A stretch of 64,000 bases of DNA from Bradyrhizobium arachidis (GCF_024758505.1 NZ_CP077970.1:3968001-4032000), one strand, 5' to 3'; counted from the first letter of the stretch, positions 8,490-18,026 are shown. Made by a program: numbers and translations. Notes: generated by a model from the letters alone, not told the origin.

Positions 8490-9770
8490 ATGAAAGATCA
8501 ACGCCTTCTGCTTCGCGCGATTGTTGATGCCGCGATCGCCGCCGCCCATCCCGATGTCGTGCTGGCCCCCTATCTTCCGGTAGCCCCGAAGGGGCGTTTG
8601 ATCTGTCTCGCCGCCGGCAAGGGAGCCGCAGCCATGGCGGCAGCGGCCGAACGGCATTACCTGGATGCGTTGAAGCTTGATCCGGATCGACTGATCGGCA
8701 TCGCAACAACTCGGCACGGTCATCGTGTGCCGACAAGATGCGTCGAGGTCGTCGAGGCTGGGCATCCAATGCCCGACGAGGCAGGGCTGGAAAGTGCGGA
8801 ACGGACGCTGCAGCTTGCCCAGAGTGCCCGAGAGGAGGACTTGGTATTGGTGTTGCTGTCCGGTGGTGGCTCCGCCAACTGGATCGCACCTGCAAACGGC
8901 ATTACCTTCAGTCAGAAGCTGCATCTGACGCGTTTGTTGTTGCGCTCGGGCGCGCGGATCGACGAGATCAACGTCGTCCGAAAGCACCTGTCGCGTATCA
9001 AAGGCGGACGTCTCGCGCGTGCTTGTTGGCCGGCCGAGGTCGTGGCGCTTGCAATCTCCGACGTGCCATTCGACGATCCATCGTCAATTTCGTCCGGACC
9101 GACCGTGCCGGATCAGACAACGCTCGCGGATGCGCTGGCGGTGCTCGAAAGATACGGCCTTGTGCCAGATGAAGCGATTGGTCGTGCGCTCCATGACCCG
9201 CAGAACGAGAGCTGTAAAGCTGACGATCCGTGTTTCGCCCGTATGCGACTGGAGCTGATCGCAAAGCCCCGCGATTCGCTTGATGCCGCTATCGCCACGG
9301 CAAGGAAAGCTGGTTACGAGATCATCGATCTCGGAGCTGATCTTGAAGGTGAAGCGCGCGACGTCGCAGCCGATCATGCGCGCCTGGCGCTTCAAGCCCG
9401 GCTGGAAGGAAGACGCGTCGCGATACTGTCGGGTGGAGAGCTGACCGTCACCGTTCGCGGCAATGGGCGTGGCGGACCCAATCAGGAGTATGCACTCGCG
9501 CTGGCCCTCGGTCTCAATGGCGAAAGCGGCATCGCAGCTCTTGCAGCAGACACCGATGGTGCAGATGGCGGCGGCGGAGCAGCATCAGATCCTGCTGGCG
9601 CCATTGTTGACGAGCAGACCCTCAGTAGAGCCAAGTCGCACGGCCTCGACGCACGGACGTTTCTTGGCAACAATGACGCAAGCGCCTTCTTCGCAGAGAC
9701 TGGCGATCTGCTGCACACTGGTCCGACGCTGACGAATGTCAACGATCTCAGGGTGATCCTGGTGGAGTAG
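8490..9770 (+). CDS. Glycerate kinase, MOFRL type (TtuD/GckA family)
   Basis: A 426-residue protein of the glycerate 2-kinase/hydroxypyruvate reductase-annotated family (DUF4147 plus C-terminal MOFRL). Seen are the N-terminal glycine-rich AAGKGAAAMA, the central LLSGGGSANWI and the MOFRL-type GGELTVTVRGNGRGGPNQE. Length equals the family norm. It phosphorylates D-glycerate and delivers phosphoglycerate to glycolysis, so it is a logical end point for this cluster. It is the only sugar-acid kinase seen in the 31-kb catabolic block. No good ribosome site is visible because a terminator hairpin lies directly upstream. Confidence 0.92.
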   Translation: MKDQRLLLRAIVDAAIAAAHPDVVLAPYLPVAPKGRLICLAAGKGAAAMAAAAERHYLDALKLDPDRLIGIATTRHGHRVPTRCVEVVEAGHPMPDEAGLESAERTLQLAQSAREEDLVLVLLSGGGSANWIAPANGITFSQKLHLTRLLLRSGARIDEINVVRKHLSRIKGGRLARACWPAEVVALAISDVPFDDPSSISSGPTVPDQTTLADALAVLERYGLVPDEAIGRALHDPQNESCKADDPCFARMRLELIAKPRDSLDAAIATARKAGYEIIDLGADLEGEARDVAADHARLALQARLEGRRVAILSGGELTVTVRGNGRGGPNQEYALALALGLNGESGIAALAADTDGADGGGGAASDPAGAIVDEQTLSRAKSHGLDARTFLGNNDASAFFAETGDLLHTGPTLTNVNDLRVILVE

Positions 9771-9830
9771 CCGATGCCGTTACCCCTAGGAGCCCAGCGC
9801 CATGCGATCAGTTGCGCATTCGGCGTGCCG

Positions 9831-10724
9831 CTATGTCTCAGTCTCACGTAAAGCTTGCGACATCCATTTCCGGAACGTGGCGATCTTGGGTACGTTGGTG
9901 CGAGAGCGGCGATAGACCAGGCTGTGGCACAGCATACGCGCTCCATTCGCTCCGAAAGGCATGACTAGCCGGCCGCTTTCGAGCTCGCGTTGAACGAGCA
10001 GTCGGCTTTCCAGGCATACGCCGAGCCCGTCAACGGCAGTGCTGATGGCCATAAAGGAGCGGTCAAAACGAGGGCCGCGCTCTAGATCCAGCTCGACCTT
10101 TGCATCCTCTGCCCAGTGCTTCCACCGATAAAGATTGACCTCGGAGTGGATCAAAACATGCTTTTTCATGTCAGCCGGCGTTCGGATCCGTGAAGCGCCT
10201 TTCATGAGCTTCGGCGAGCACAGCGCGACGATTGTCTCGAGCGGAAACGAATCGACACCCAAGTAAGCTGCCGGCACGAACGTGCCGTATCGAATATCGA
10301 TGTCCACGGCATCGCCTCCGAGATCGGCAGCGTCGCCCGACGCATTCAATCGCAAATCGATTTCCGGATTGAGCGCACCGAACCTGGAGAGTCGCGGCAT
10401 CAGCCACTGGCTCGCGAAACTCGGGACCGAATGAATCGTCAGAATGTCGCTTTTGCCTTTTCGCGCGACAGTCTGGCTTGCTGCTTCAATGCGTCCGAGC
10501 GCCTCGGATATTTCGTCGGCATACTTTCGACCGACGTCGGTCAGCATGACCGCCCGATTGATCCGGTGAAAGAGCTGTACGCCTAATGTGGTTTCCAGTG
10601 ACCTGATCTGATGGCTCACGGCGGAAGGCGTCACCCTCAACTCGTCGGCGGCGCGAAGGAAGGAGCCAAGACGCGCGGCGGCTTCGAAGATTTGAATGGC
10701 GCGCAAGTGGAGCAGATGGGTCAT
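9831..10724 (-). CDS. LysR-family transcriptional regulator (GcvA-like)
   Basis: A 297-residue LysR regulator. The winged-helix domain is at residues 5-65 (AAARLGSFLRAADEL, TPSAVSHQIRSLE, GVQLFHR), followed by the two-lobe co-inducer domain (FASQWLMPRLSRF is typical of the GcvA subgroup). It is divergent from the threonate-dehydrogenase-like gene at 10960 with a 235-base gap, the classic arrangement for a LysR activator of its neighbour. Confidence 0.92.
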   Translation of the reverse strand: MTHLLHLRAIQIFEAAARLGSFLRAADELRVTPSAVSHQIRSLETTLGVQLFHRINRAVMLTDVGRKYADEISEALGRIEAASQTVARKGKSDILTIHSVPSFASQWLMPRLSRFGALNPEIDLRLNASGDAADLGGDAVDIDIRYGTFVPAAYLGVDSFPLETIVALCSPKLMKGASRIRTPADMKKHVLIHSEVNLYRWKHWAEDAKVELDLERGPRFDRSFMAISTAVDGLGVCLESRLLVQRELESGRLVMPFGANGARMLCHSLVYRRSRTNVPKIATFRKWMSQALRETET

Positions 10725-10959
10725 GGTTCACATGAATGCAGTTCATCTAACCGGGACTTTAATTCCTTTGTTGGTGCCGGGCAAGGTTACTAGGCTCAAG
10801 CGATAGAGAATGCGGACAGACAACCGCAAGACCCGGAGGTACGTCCACTGTGCTCTCATTGCGAGAGTCCTCCGGTCTTTGCCAAGTCAGTGTGCCTTCG
10901 CGAAAGCGAGGGAGGCCGCGCGCGCGTGAAAGCAATACGAAGAGGGGCACCATCGCGAC

Positions 10960-11886
10960 ATGAGCATGACCCGGGATAACAAGAATTCGGACCGATCCGA
11001 AGCAAACAATATCGGGTTCATCGGCCTTGGATCCATGGGCTCAAGGATGGCTGCACATCTCTGCGCTCGCGGTTATCGAGTGAGGGGGCACGACGTCAGA
11101 GCTGAAGCTCGCGCCGCTTTCGAAAAGGAGGGTGGCATCTGGGCTGATGCGGCGAAGGATGCTGCGCTGGGCGCTGATTTTCTGGTGCTCATGGTGGTGA
11201 ATGTTGGCCAGGCCGAGCAACTGCTGTTTGAGGCGGGTGTTCTTGACGCGCTGCCGAAGGAAAGCGGCGTCGTTCTCATGGCGACTTGTCCAGCGGCAGA
11301 CGTTGAAAGAATATCAAAAGCGGTCGCGAAAGCCGGGCGCAGCTTCGTTGATGCTCCCGTGTCCGGAGGAGTCGCGGGTGCGGCTTCAGCTACGCTCACC
11401 ATCATGGCGGCCTGCGCCAACGAAACGTTCGCCCGCGCCAAGCCTGTTCTTCAAGCGATGGGAGACAAGGTGCACCACGTCGGGTCGAGTCCTGGGCAGG
11501 GTGCGCTGGTCAAGACGATCAACCAGCTCCTGTGCGGCGTGCATCTGGCAGCAGCCGCAGAAGCGGTCTCGCTCGGTGCGCAGGCGGACATAGATCCTCA
11601 GGTCCTGATCAACATCTTTTCCGAATCCTCAGCTTCAAGCTGGATGCTGCGCGACAGGGGCTCCCGCATGATCGCGGGTGAGCCTCAGGTGACCAGCGCC
11701 ATCGATATCTTCGTCAAGGACCTCGGAATTGTCTTGGATGCCGGCCAGCGTCTGAAAGCTCCGACGCCCCTCGCTTCGATCGCACAGCAGATGTTCCTAG
11801 CGGTTTCGGGCCAGGGTTTCGGTCAGGTCGACGACAGCCAGGTCGTGAGAGCGTATCGCGCAATGACCAGCGTGTCGGGACGGTGA
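10960..11886 (+). CDS. 3-hydroxyacid dehydrogenase, LtnD/YgbJ-like (L-threonate dehydrogenase type)
   Basis: A 308-residue beta-hydroxyacid dehydrogenase. The NAD motif is GFIGLGSMGSRMA near residue 20, the substrate motif DAPVSGGVAGA is near 130, and the catalytic Lys is in VKTINQLLCGVH. The C-terminal block SAIDIFVKDLGIV is close to E. coli YgbJ (LtnD), the 2-oxidation enzyme for L-threonate, more than to tartronate-semialdehyde reductase. An OtnC-like decarboxylase occurs at 27862, consistent with four-carbon sugar acids. It overlaps operon-wise with the hydrolase at 11888 (one base apart). Confidence 0.85.
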   Translation: MSMTRDNKNSDRSEANNIGFIGLGSMGSRMAAHLCARGYRVRGHDVRAEARAAFEKEGGIWADAAKDAALGADFLVLMVVNVGQAEQLLFEAGVLDALPKESGVVLMATCPAADVERISKAVAKAGRSFVDAPVSGGVAGAASATLTIMAACANETFARAKPVLQAMGDKVHHVGSSPGQGALVKTINQLLCGVHLAAAAEAVSLGAQADIDPQVLINIFSESSASSWMLRDRGSRMIAGEPQVTSAIDIFVKDLGIVLDAGQRLKAPTPLASIAQQMFLAVSGQGFGQVDDSQVVRAYRAMTSVSGR

Positions 11887-11887
11887 G

Positions 11888-12745
11888 ATGATGCGGCAGG
11901 CAAACAGTCACTTCGCAGACCTGACCGATGTTACGCTGCACTACCTAACGGCGGGCAAGGGCGACCCCGTGGTTCTCCTGCACGGGATCCCTCAATCATC
12001 ACATGAGTGGCGGTTCGTGATGCCCCGGCTCGCGGATCGATACTTTGTGATCGCTCCGGACCTTCGTGGACTGGGCGACTCGACCCGTCCGCAATCGGGA
12101 TATGACAAGAAGACCGTAGCCGAGGATATCTGGCAGCTCGTCAACGGCCACCTGGGAATGAAGCGCTTTCATCTCGTCGGCCACGACTGGGGTGGGCCGG
12201 TCGCGTTCGCGCTCGCTGCACATCACCCGGAGGCGGTGTCGAAGCTCGCAATTCTGGACGTGACGATTCCGGGCGATGGCGGAGAGATGTCGCAGGGTGG
12301 GCGGCGATGGCATCACCCGTTCTATCGCACTCCGGATCTTCCCGAGGCTCTCTGTGCGGGGCGAGAAGAACTGGTGATGAACTGGTTCTTCGAGAACTAC
12401 GGCCATCGCGCCAATTGCCTCTCGGAAGACGACAAGCAGGAATACTACCGGACCTACAAGAAGCTCGGGGCCTTCCGCGCAATGTTCGGCTACTACCGGG
12501 CCTTCGCGCAGGACGTTGCCGACAATCAGGCGATATTGGCATCGCAAGGCAAGCTCAAGATGCCGGTGTTGGCGCTGGGCGGCGAGAAGGCATTCGGACG
12601 CGGACTCGAGACTGTCGAGTCGCTGAAGCGCGTCGCTGAAAACGTGCGGGGCGGCACGATTCCGGACAGCGGACATTGGGTGGCTGAGGAGGCACCGGAG
12701 TTCATCTCCGAGGCGCTGTTGAGCTTCTTTGCAGAGAAGGAATAG
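11888..12745 (+). CDS. Alpha/beta hydrolase (epoxide hydrolase/dehalogenase-like)
   Basis: A 285-residue alpha/beta hydrolase. The oxyanion motif HGIPQSSHEWR is near residue 35, the nucleophile elbow GHDWGG has Asp100, and the catalytic His is in DSGHWVAEEAPE near the C-terminus. An Asp nucleophile with HDWGG points to epoxide hydrolases or haloalkane/haloacetate dehalogenases. It directly follows the 10960 gene (ATGATG two bases after its TGA) and precedes TRAP importer genes. It may pair with the haloacid-dehalogenase-like protein at 18111. Substrate unknown. Confidence 0.85.
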   Translation: MMRQANSHFADLTDVTLHYLTAGKGDPVVLLHGIPQSSHEWRFVMPRLADRYFVIAPDLRGLGDSTRPQSGYDKKTVAEDIWQLVNGHLGMKRFHLVGHDWGGPVAFALAAHHPEAVSKLAILDVTIPGDGGEMSQGGRRWHHPFYRTPDLPEALCAGREELVMNWFFENYGHRANCLSEDDKQEYYRTYKKLGAFRAMFGYYRAFAQDVADNQAILASQGKLKMPVLALGGEKAFGRGLETVESLKRVAENVRGGTIPDSGHWVAEEAPEFISEALLSFFAEKE

Positions 12746-12783
12746 GCGCAGGCGTACGCCACGCAGAAATCAACCAAAGAGAA

Positions 12784-12797
12784 TAATAGCTACATTG
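12784..12797 (+). promoter_or_regulatory. Weak match to the cluster operator
   Basis: TAATA-GCTA-CATTG matches eight of ten specified bases of TAATG-N4-CATTA. It lies just upstream of the TRAP binding-protein ribosome site. It may be a low-affinity site or chance. Confidence 0.25.
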
Positions 12798-12811
12798 TGG
12801 AGGAGGAGACG

Positions 12812-13825
12812 ATGGGAAAATTGTCGCGACGTGGAGTGCTGCACGGCGGCGTTGGTGTTGCACTTGGTCTTGCCTGCCCCTCGATTGTCAGGGCCGAACC
12901 TCAGTTCAAGCTGAAGTTCGCCAATATCATGCCGAAGGATCATCCGCTCAACACGCGGATGACGGAAGCCGCCGAGACGATCCTGAAGCTGACCGATGGA
13001 CGTGTCGCCATCGAGGTCTTCCCGAACAGTCAGCTCGGCACCGACGCTGATATGCTGAGCCAGCTGCGGTCGGGGGCGATCGAATTTTTCGCATCATCGG
13101 GACTTATCGTGGCCACCCTCGTGCCGGTCGCCGCGATCACCGGAATCGGATTCGCTTTCGCGGACTATTCGCAGGTGTGGAACGCGGTTGACGGTCCGCT
13201 TGGAAAGCACGTCATCGCGAGTTTTGCCAAGTCGAACCTCGTTGCCTTCGAGAAGATGTGGGATAACGGTTTCCGGCAGACGACCTCGGCCAAGAGTCCC
13301 ATCAAGACGCCTGAAGACTTGAAGGGCTTCAAGATCAGGGTCCCGCCGAGCCCGCTGTGGACTTCGCTGTTCAAATCCCTGGGCGCGTCACCGACATCGA
13401 TTCCATGGGGCGAGACCTACTCGGCCCTTCAGACCAAGGTGGCCGACGGCCTCGAAAACCCGCTGGCGGGAATCTACTTCGCCAAGATGTACGAGGTTCA
13501 AAAATACCTCTCTGAAACGAACCACATGTGGGATGGCTTCTGGTTCCTGGCCAACAGGCGGGCGTTTGAAGGCATCCCCGCCTCGGACCGCGACGTGATT
13601 GTGAAGACAGTCAACGAGGCTGCAATCAAGCAGCGGGCGGACGTCGCGGCGCTCAACAACTCGCTCCAGGGCGAATTGAGCTCGAAAGGTCTTGAGTTCG
13701 TCAAGGTGGATACGGCTGCTTTCCGATCCAAGCTCCAGCAGTCCGGCTTCTACGGCGAATGGAAGGCCAAGTACGGGGACGAAGCCTGGTCTCTTCTCGA
13801 GGCAGCGAGCGGGAAGCTGAGCTGA
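12812..13825 (+). CDS. TRAP transporter solute-binding protein (DctP family)
   Basis: A 337-residue periplasmic DctP-type receptor. AGGAGGAGAC (12801-12810) fixes the start at ATG 12812, although an upstream in-frame GTG exists at 12797. The N-terminus (SRRGVLHGGVGVALGLA) is a twin-arginine-type signal ending near VRAEP. FANIMPKDHPLNTRM and the later Arg in FKIRVPPSP are typical; the latter Arg normally binds the carboxylate of the ligand, so an organic or sugar acid is expected. The fused permease gene follows after 7 bases. Confidence 0.93.
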   Translation: MGKLSRRGVLHGGVGVALGLACPSIVRAEPQFKLKFANIMPKDHPLNTRMTEAAETILKLTDGRVAIEVFPNSQLGTDADMLSQLRSGAIEFFASSGLIVATLVPVAAITGIGFAFADYSQVWNAVDGPLGKHVIASFAKSNLVAFEKMWDNGFRQTTSAKSPIKTPEDLKGFKIRVPPSPLWTSLFKSLGASPTSIPWGETYSALQTKVADGLENPLAGIYFAKMYEVQKYLSETNHMWDGFWFLANRRAFEGIPASDRDVIVKTVNEAAIKQRADVAALNNSLQGELSSKGLEFVKVDTAAFRSKLQQSGFYGEWKAKYGDEAWSLLEAASGKLS

Positions 13826-13832
13826 GGGCACG

Positions 13833-15692
13833 ATGGCGGTGACCGACGAACCAGTGATGATCGGCGTTCGGCCGGGTCTTGGCCCAAGGCTGATAGCTTG
13901 CCTGATATCTCTCACCGAGCTGTTCGCGGCCGCCGTCGTTGCGGTCGAAGTCGGAGTGCTGTCGATCGGCGTGATTGCGCGGTATGTCTTTCACGCGCCG
14001 ATCGTCTGGACCGACGAACTCGCTCAGATCCTGTTCGTGTGGCTCTCCATGCTCGGCTCCGCCATCGCGCTGCACCGCGGCCAGCACATGCGCATGACGG
14101 CCCTTGTCGATCGTTTCGGCCCTTCGGCGCGGGCAAACTGCGAAACGGTGGCGTTGTTGGCTTGCGTCGCCTTCATGGTCCTCATGCTCTGGCCGGCGAT
14201 CGACTACGCGCATGAGGAGTCGTTTGTGATTACTCCGGCGCTGGAGTTGCCGGGATCGATACGCGCAGCGGCGTTGCCTGTGGGCCTCGTCCTGATGGTC
14301 GTCTTCGCGCTCGCAAAAGTCGGTTCGATTGCACGACCGCGGCTGGTGACCGCCTTTTGCCTGATGGCCGGCCTCACTGCGCTCGTGTGGTTGTCTCGCG
14401 GCTTCTTCCTGGGCCTCGGAAACCTCAACCTCGTGCTGTTCTTCGTGGGCCTGGTCGGCGTGGCCGTGTTTCTCGGCGTGCCCATCGCATTTGCGTTCGG
14501 CACGGCTGCACTCGGATATATCGGCCTTGCAACCAATTCGCCCGTTCTAACGATTGCCGGGCGGATGGACGAAGGAATGTCGCATCTGATCCTGCTCGCC
14601 GTTCCGCTCTTCGTGTTCCTTGGATACCTGATGGAACTCACAGGGATGGCGAAGGCGATGGTCGACTTCCTTGCTGCATTGCTCGGGCACGTCAGAGGCG
14701 GGTTGAGCTATGTGCTGATCGGCGCGATGTACCTGGTTTCCGGTATCTCCGGTTCGAAGACCGCGGACATGGCTGCCGTCGCACCCTCGCTGCTGCCCGA
14801 AATGAGGAAGCGGGGGCAAAAGAGCGGCGAACTCGTCGCCTTGCTCGCCGCGACCGGCGCCCAGACCGAGACCATCCCGCCCAGCCTCGTTTTGATCACG
14901 ATCGGCTCGGTAACCAGCGTGTCGATCGCGGCGCTCTTTACAGGGGGCTTGGTACCGGCGGTCGTCCTCGGTCTCTTCCTGGCGCTGGTCGTTTGGTGGA
15001 GGAACAGGCGGGAGGATCTCTCGCACATCTCGAAGCCGCCGCGGCAGGATGTTCTCCGCGCGTTTCTCTTCGCGCTCCCGGCGCTCGCGCTTCCGTTCAT
15101 CATCAGAGCGGCGGTCGTCGAGGGCGTGGCCACGGCCACGGAAGTCTCGACAATCGGTATCGCATACTCGGTCATCGTTGGACTTTTGATCTATCGCCGG
15201 TGCGACTGGTCGAAATTTCCAAAGATGCTGATCGACACGGCCGCGCTGTCGGGCGCCATTTTGTTCATCATCGGAGCCGCGACAACCGTCGCCTGGTGTT
15301 TGACGCAGTCGGGGTTTTCGCGCGATCTCGCAAAGGTCATGGCGTCGCTTCCCGGCGGCGGCCCGACCTTCATGGCCGTGTCGATCCTGATGTTCATTGT
15401 CCTGGGGAGTGTGCTGGAGGGAATACCGGCGCTCGTGCTTTTCGCTCCTCTAATGTTCCCGATCGCGAAGGCTGTCGGGCTTCACGAGGTGCACTATGCG
15501 ATGGTGATCATCCTGGCGATGGGAATGGGACTCTTCCTTCCGCCATTCGGCGTCGGCTACTACGCAGCTTGCGCGATCGGTCGCGCCGATCCGGCGGAAG
15601 GCATTCGTCCCTTGATGGGATACATGCTGGCGCTGCTTGCCGGCCTCGTCGTGGTCGCGTTCATCCCCTGGCTCTCGATCGGCTTTCTCTAG
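13833..15692 (+). CDS. TRAP transporter fused permease (DctQ-DctM)
   Basis: A 619-residue integral membrane protein. Residues about 15-170 form the four-helix DctQ module (VWTDELAQILFVWLSMLG is characteristic), joined to a DctM module of about 12 helices with GISGSKTADMAAVAPSLLPE. Fused QM permeases are known but less common than separate genes. It forms a sodium-driven importer with the 12812 product. The partner transketolase gene follows by 70 bases. Confidence 0.93.
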   Translation: MAVTDEPVMIGVRPGLGPRLIACLISLTELFAAAVVAVEVGVLSIGVIARYVFHAPIVWTDELAQILFVWLSMLGSAIALHRGQHMRMTALVDRFGPSARANCETVALLACVAFMVLMLWPAIDYAHEESFVITPALELPGSIRAAALPVGLVLMVVFALAKVGSIARPRLVTAFCLMAGLTALVWLSRGFFLGLGNLNLVLFFVGLVGVAVFLGVPIAFAFGTAALGYIGLATNSPVLTIAGRMDEGMSHLILLAVPLFVFLGYLMELTGMAKAMVDFLAALLGHVRGGLSYVLIGAMYLVSGISGSKTADMAAVAPSLLPEMRKRGQKSGELVALLAATGAQTETIPPSLVLITIGSVTSVSIAALFTGGLVPAVVLGLFLALVVWWRNRREDLSHISKPPRQDVLRAFLFALPALALPFIIRAAVVEGVATATEVSTIGIAYSVIVGLLIYRRCDWSKFPKMLIDTAALSGAILFIIGAATTVAWCLTQSGFSRDLAKVMASLPGGGPTFMAVSILMFIVLGSVLEGIPALVLFAPLMFPIAKAVGLHEVHYAMVIILAMGMGLFLPPFGVGYYAACAIGRADPAEGIRPLMGYMLALLAGLVVVAFIPWLSIGFL

Positions 15693-15762
15693 CGCTCCGG
15701 CTTGAGCGACCTGACCGCACAGCAACGAAACAATCTCAGACTCGAACAGACAAGGCTTAAAC

Positions 15763-17790
15763 ATGACTATCGTGCCGCGAACGCCCGTATCCCGAGATCA
15801 CGAACTGGATCGGGCCATGGCAAACGCGATCAGGATGCTCTCGCTCGACGCCATCGAGAACGCCTCCGACGGTCATCCCGGCGCGCCGCTTGGTTGTGCC
15901 GAGATCGCGACGGTGCTGTTCACGCGCCATCTCAAGTTCAACTCCGTTGATCCGACATGGATCGATCGCGACAGGTTCATCCTGTCCAACGGTCACGGAT
16001 CGATGTTGCTCTATTCGCTGCTCTACCTCAGCGGATACGAGGCGATCGACATCGATCAGATCAAGCGGTTCCGCACTCTCGGATCCATCTGTCATGGTCA
16101 TCCGGAATATGCGGTCGAGCATGGTATCGAAGTGACCACCGGGCCGTTGGGGCAGGGCTTTGCGAACGGCGTAGGTATGGCCATCGCCGAGGAATATCTG
16201 CGTCAGATGCTAGGTTCCGACCTGCTCGACCACTTCACCTATGTCATCGCGGGTGACGGTTGCCTGATGGAAGGGGTTGCCCAGGAGGCGCTTGCGCTGG
16301 CAGGCCATCTTCGTCTCGGAAAGCTCGTCGTTCTCTGGGACGACAATTCGATGACCGACGACGGCAGCACGGAGATATCGACCAGCGAAGACATCCGAAC
16401 TCGCTTCCGGGCGGCGGGTTGGCAGGTATTGGATGCGAACGGACATGATTTCGAATCGATCGACGTGGCGATCGCTCACGCGAAGTCTGACCCGAGGCCA
16501 AGCCTCATCGCATGCGCCACGATGATCGGACGCGGATTCCCGCGCCTTGAAGGGAAGAGAGGCGCTCATGGCGGGCGCGTTTTCAAGGAGGATACGCAAG
16601 CCGCTCGCGAACGCCTTGGCTGGACCAGTCCGCCCTTTGTTGTCCCTTCGGAGGTCCTGAACGGCTGGCGGAGCCTGGTCAGCGCGCGCAATACAGAACG
16701 GTACGATACCTGGAAATCGCGGGTCTCCGAACTTGCGCCTGAGCGACGCGCGCTTTTGGAACGCCTGGCGCGCCGCAAGATGCCTGCGGATTGGCAGGCT
16801 CACTTGCGGCAATACAAGAAGTCCGCGCTTTCCTTGCCGGCCCAACCATCCATCCTGTCGTCCGGCGAGGCGGTGGCGACGTTGTTCGACGTATTTCCGG
16901 AATTGCTCAGCGGCGCGCCGGATCTTGAGGGGCCCACGTGCCACAAGCGTGACCTGCAGGCTTTCACCGCGATTGAGCGCGGTGGCCGTTTTGTGCACTA
17001 CGGCGTCCGCGAACACGCGATGGGATCGATCATGAACGGGATGGCCGCTCACGGCGGAATCATGCCGATCGGGGCGACCTATCTCGCCTTCTCCGATTAC
17101 TTGCGGCCCGCCATCAGGATGGCAGCCCTGATGGGATTGCCCGTCGTCTTTATCAACAGTCACGATTCCATCGGTATTGGGCAGAACGGCCCGACGCATC
17201 AGCCGGTCGAATTCCTGGCCTCACTAAGGGCCATCCCCAATATTCTGGTGCTCCGTCCCGCGGATGCCGTCGAAGTCGCGGAGTGCTGGGAGATGGCGCT
17301 GTCGCGGCGCGACGGCCCATCGTCCTTCATCCTGTCCCGCCAAGCTCTCCGGCCGGTGAGGACGACGCACTCGAACGAGAATCTGAGCGCGCATGGTGGC
17401 TATGTTCTGGCCGAAGCGACAGGCGGGGCACGACGGGTTACGCTGCTGGCGACCGGATCCGAGGTCGCCGTCGCGCTCGACGCAAAGGGACTTCTCGAGA
17501 AGCTGAATATTCCGACCGCTGTGGTATCGATGCCGTGTTGGGAGGCATTCGAGCAGCAACAAGAGAGTTATCGACGAAGCGTTCTTGGAGAGGACGTGCT
17601 GCGCGTAGGCATTGAGGCCGCCGTCCGGTTCGGGTGGGAGCGCTATATCGGAGACGCCGGCATATTTGTCGGCATGTCCGGCTTTGGAGCGTCGGGACCG
17701 GGCGACGAACTGTTCCGCCATTTCGGGATTACGGCGGAGAACATTGTGACGAAGGTCTTGCAACGTCTTGAGTCCGGCAAGCAATCGTGA
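15763..17790 (+). CDS. Divergent transketolase with altered phosphate-binding residues
   Basis: A full-length (675-residue) thiamine-diphosphate transketolase. Cofactor residues look intact: DGHPGAPLG, SNGHGSMLLYSLL, GHPE, GDGCLMEG and YGVREHAMG (Glu417). By-eye alignment with E. coli TktA needs no gaps between its Arg358 and Arg520. In this alignment Arg358 becomes Ile364, Ser385 becomes Pro391 and Asp469 becomes Asn475 (motif GQNGPTHQP instead of GEDGPTHQP), while His461 (His467), His473 (His479) and Arg520 (Arg526) are kept. Arg358 and Ser385 bind the substrate phosphate, and Asp469 sets acceptor stereochemistry. The enzyme probably uses a non-standard, perhaps unphosphorylated, substrate. 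It follows the TRAP permease, so it is a catabolic, not housekeeping, copy. Confidence 0.9.
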   Translation: MTIVPRTPVSRDHELDRAMANAIRMLSLDAIENASDGHPGAPLGCAEIATVLFTRHLKFNSVDPTWIDRDRFILSNGHGSMLLYSLLYLSGYEAIDIDQIKRFRTLGSICHGHPEYAVEHGIEVTTGPLGQGFANGVGMAIAEEYLRQMLGSDLLDHFTYVIAGDGCLMEGVAQEALALAGHLRLGKLVVLWDDNSMTDDGSTEISTSEDIRTRFRAAGWQVLDANGHDFESIDVAIAHAKSDPRPSLIACATMIGRGFPRLEGKRGAHGGRVFKEDTQAARERLGWTSPPFVVPSEVLNGWRSLVSARNTERYDTWKSRVSELAPERRALLERLARRKMPADWQAHLRQYKKSALSLPAQPSILSSGEAVATLFDVFPELLSGAPDLEGPTCHKRDLQAFTAIERGGRFVHYGVREHAMGSIMNGMAAHGGIMPIGATYLAFSDYLRPAIRMAALMGLPVVFINSHDSIGIGQNGPTHQPVEFLASLRAIPNILVLRPADAVEVAECWEMALSRRDGPSSFILSRQALRPVRTTHSNENLSAHGGYVLAEATGGARRVTLLATGSEVAVALDAKGLLEKLNIPTAVVSMPCWEAFEQQQESYRRSVLGEDVLRVGIEAAVRFGWERYIGDAGIFVGMSGFGASGPGDELFRHFGITAENIVTKVLQRLESGKQS

Positions 17791-17798
17791 CGGCCGAT

Positions 17799-17832
17799 CC
17801 GGCCGTCGGTCGAGCGCCACGCCGACGGCCGG
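17799..17832. terminator. Perfect inverted repeat after the transketolase gene
   Basis: CCGGCCGTCGG (17799-17809) and CCGACGGCCGG (17822-17832) form an 11-bp stem with a 12-base loop right after the stop codon at 17790. No T-run follows, so it may be a 3'-end stabiliser or a Rho-type end rather than an intrinsic terminator. Confidence 0.5.
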
Positions 17833-18026
17833 GGAACGAGGCCAGCGCACGATCGCGCTCGGCGACGTTTGCCTGGCCGATCCTCCCTTTGCCCCGTGTT
17901 TGGTCCCTCTGCTGTATGCAGGCTGTCTGTCTATCTACTGACCGGTAGCCCGGAGGTGCCTGTAGGGCGCATTCGTCCGGCGGGTCAGGATCGGTCACGT
18001 CGCGTGGCCGGTTCCAGCCGCGAGGC

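Noticed and set aside
14357..15760. A 467-residue plus-strand frame inside the TRAP permease gene
   Set aside because: The permease frame is strongly hydrophobic with family motifs; the alternative is charged and motif-free.
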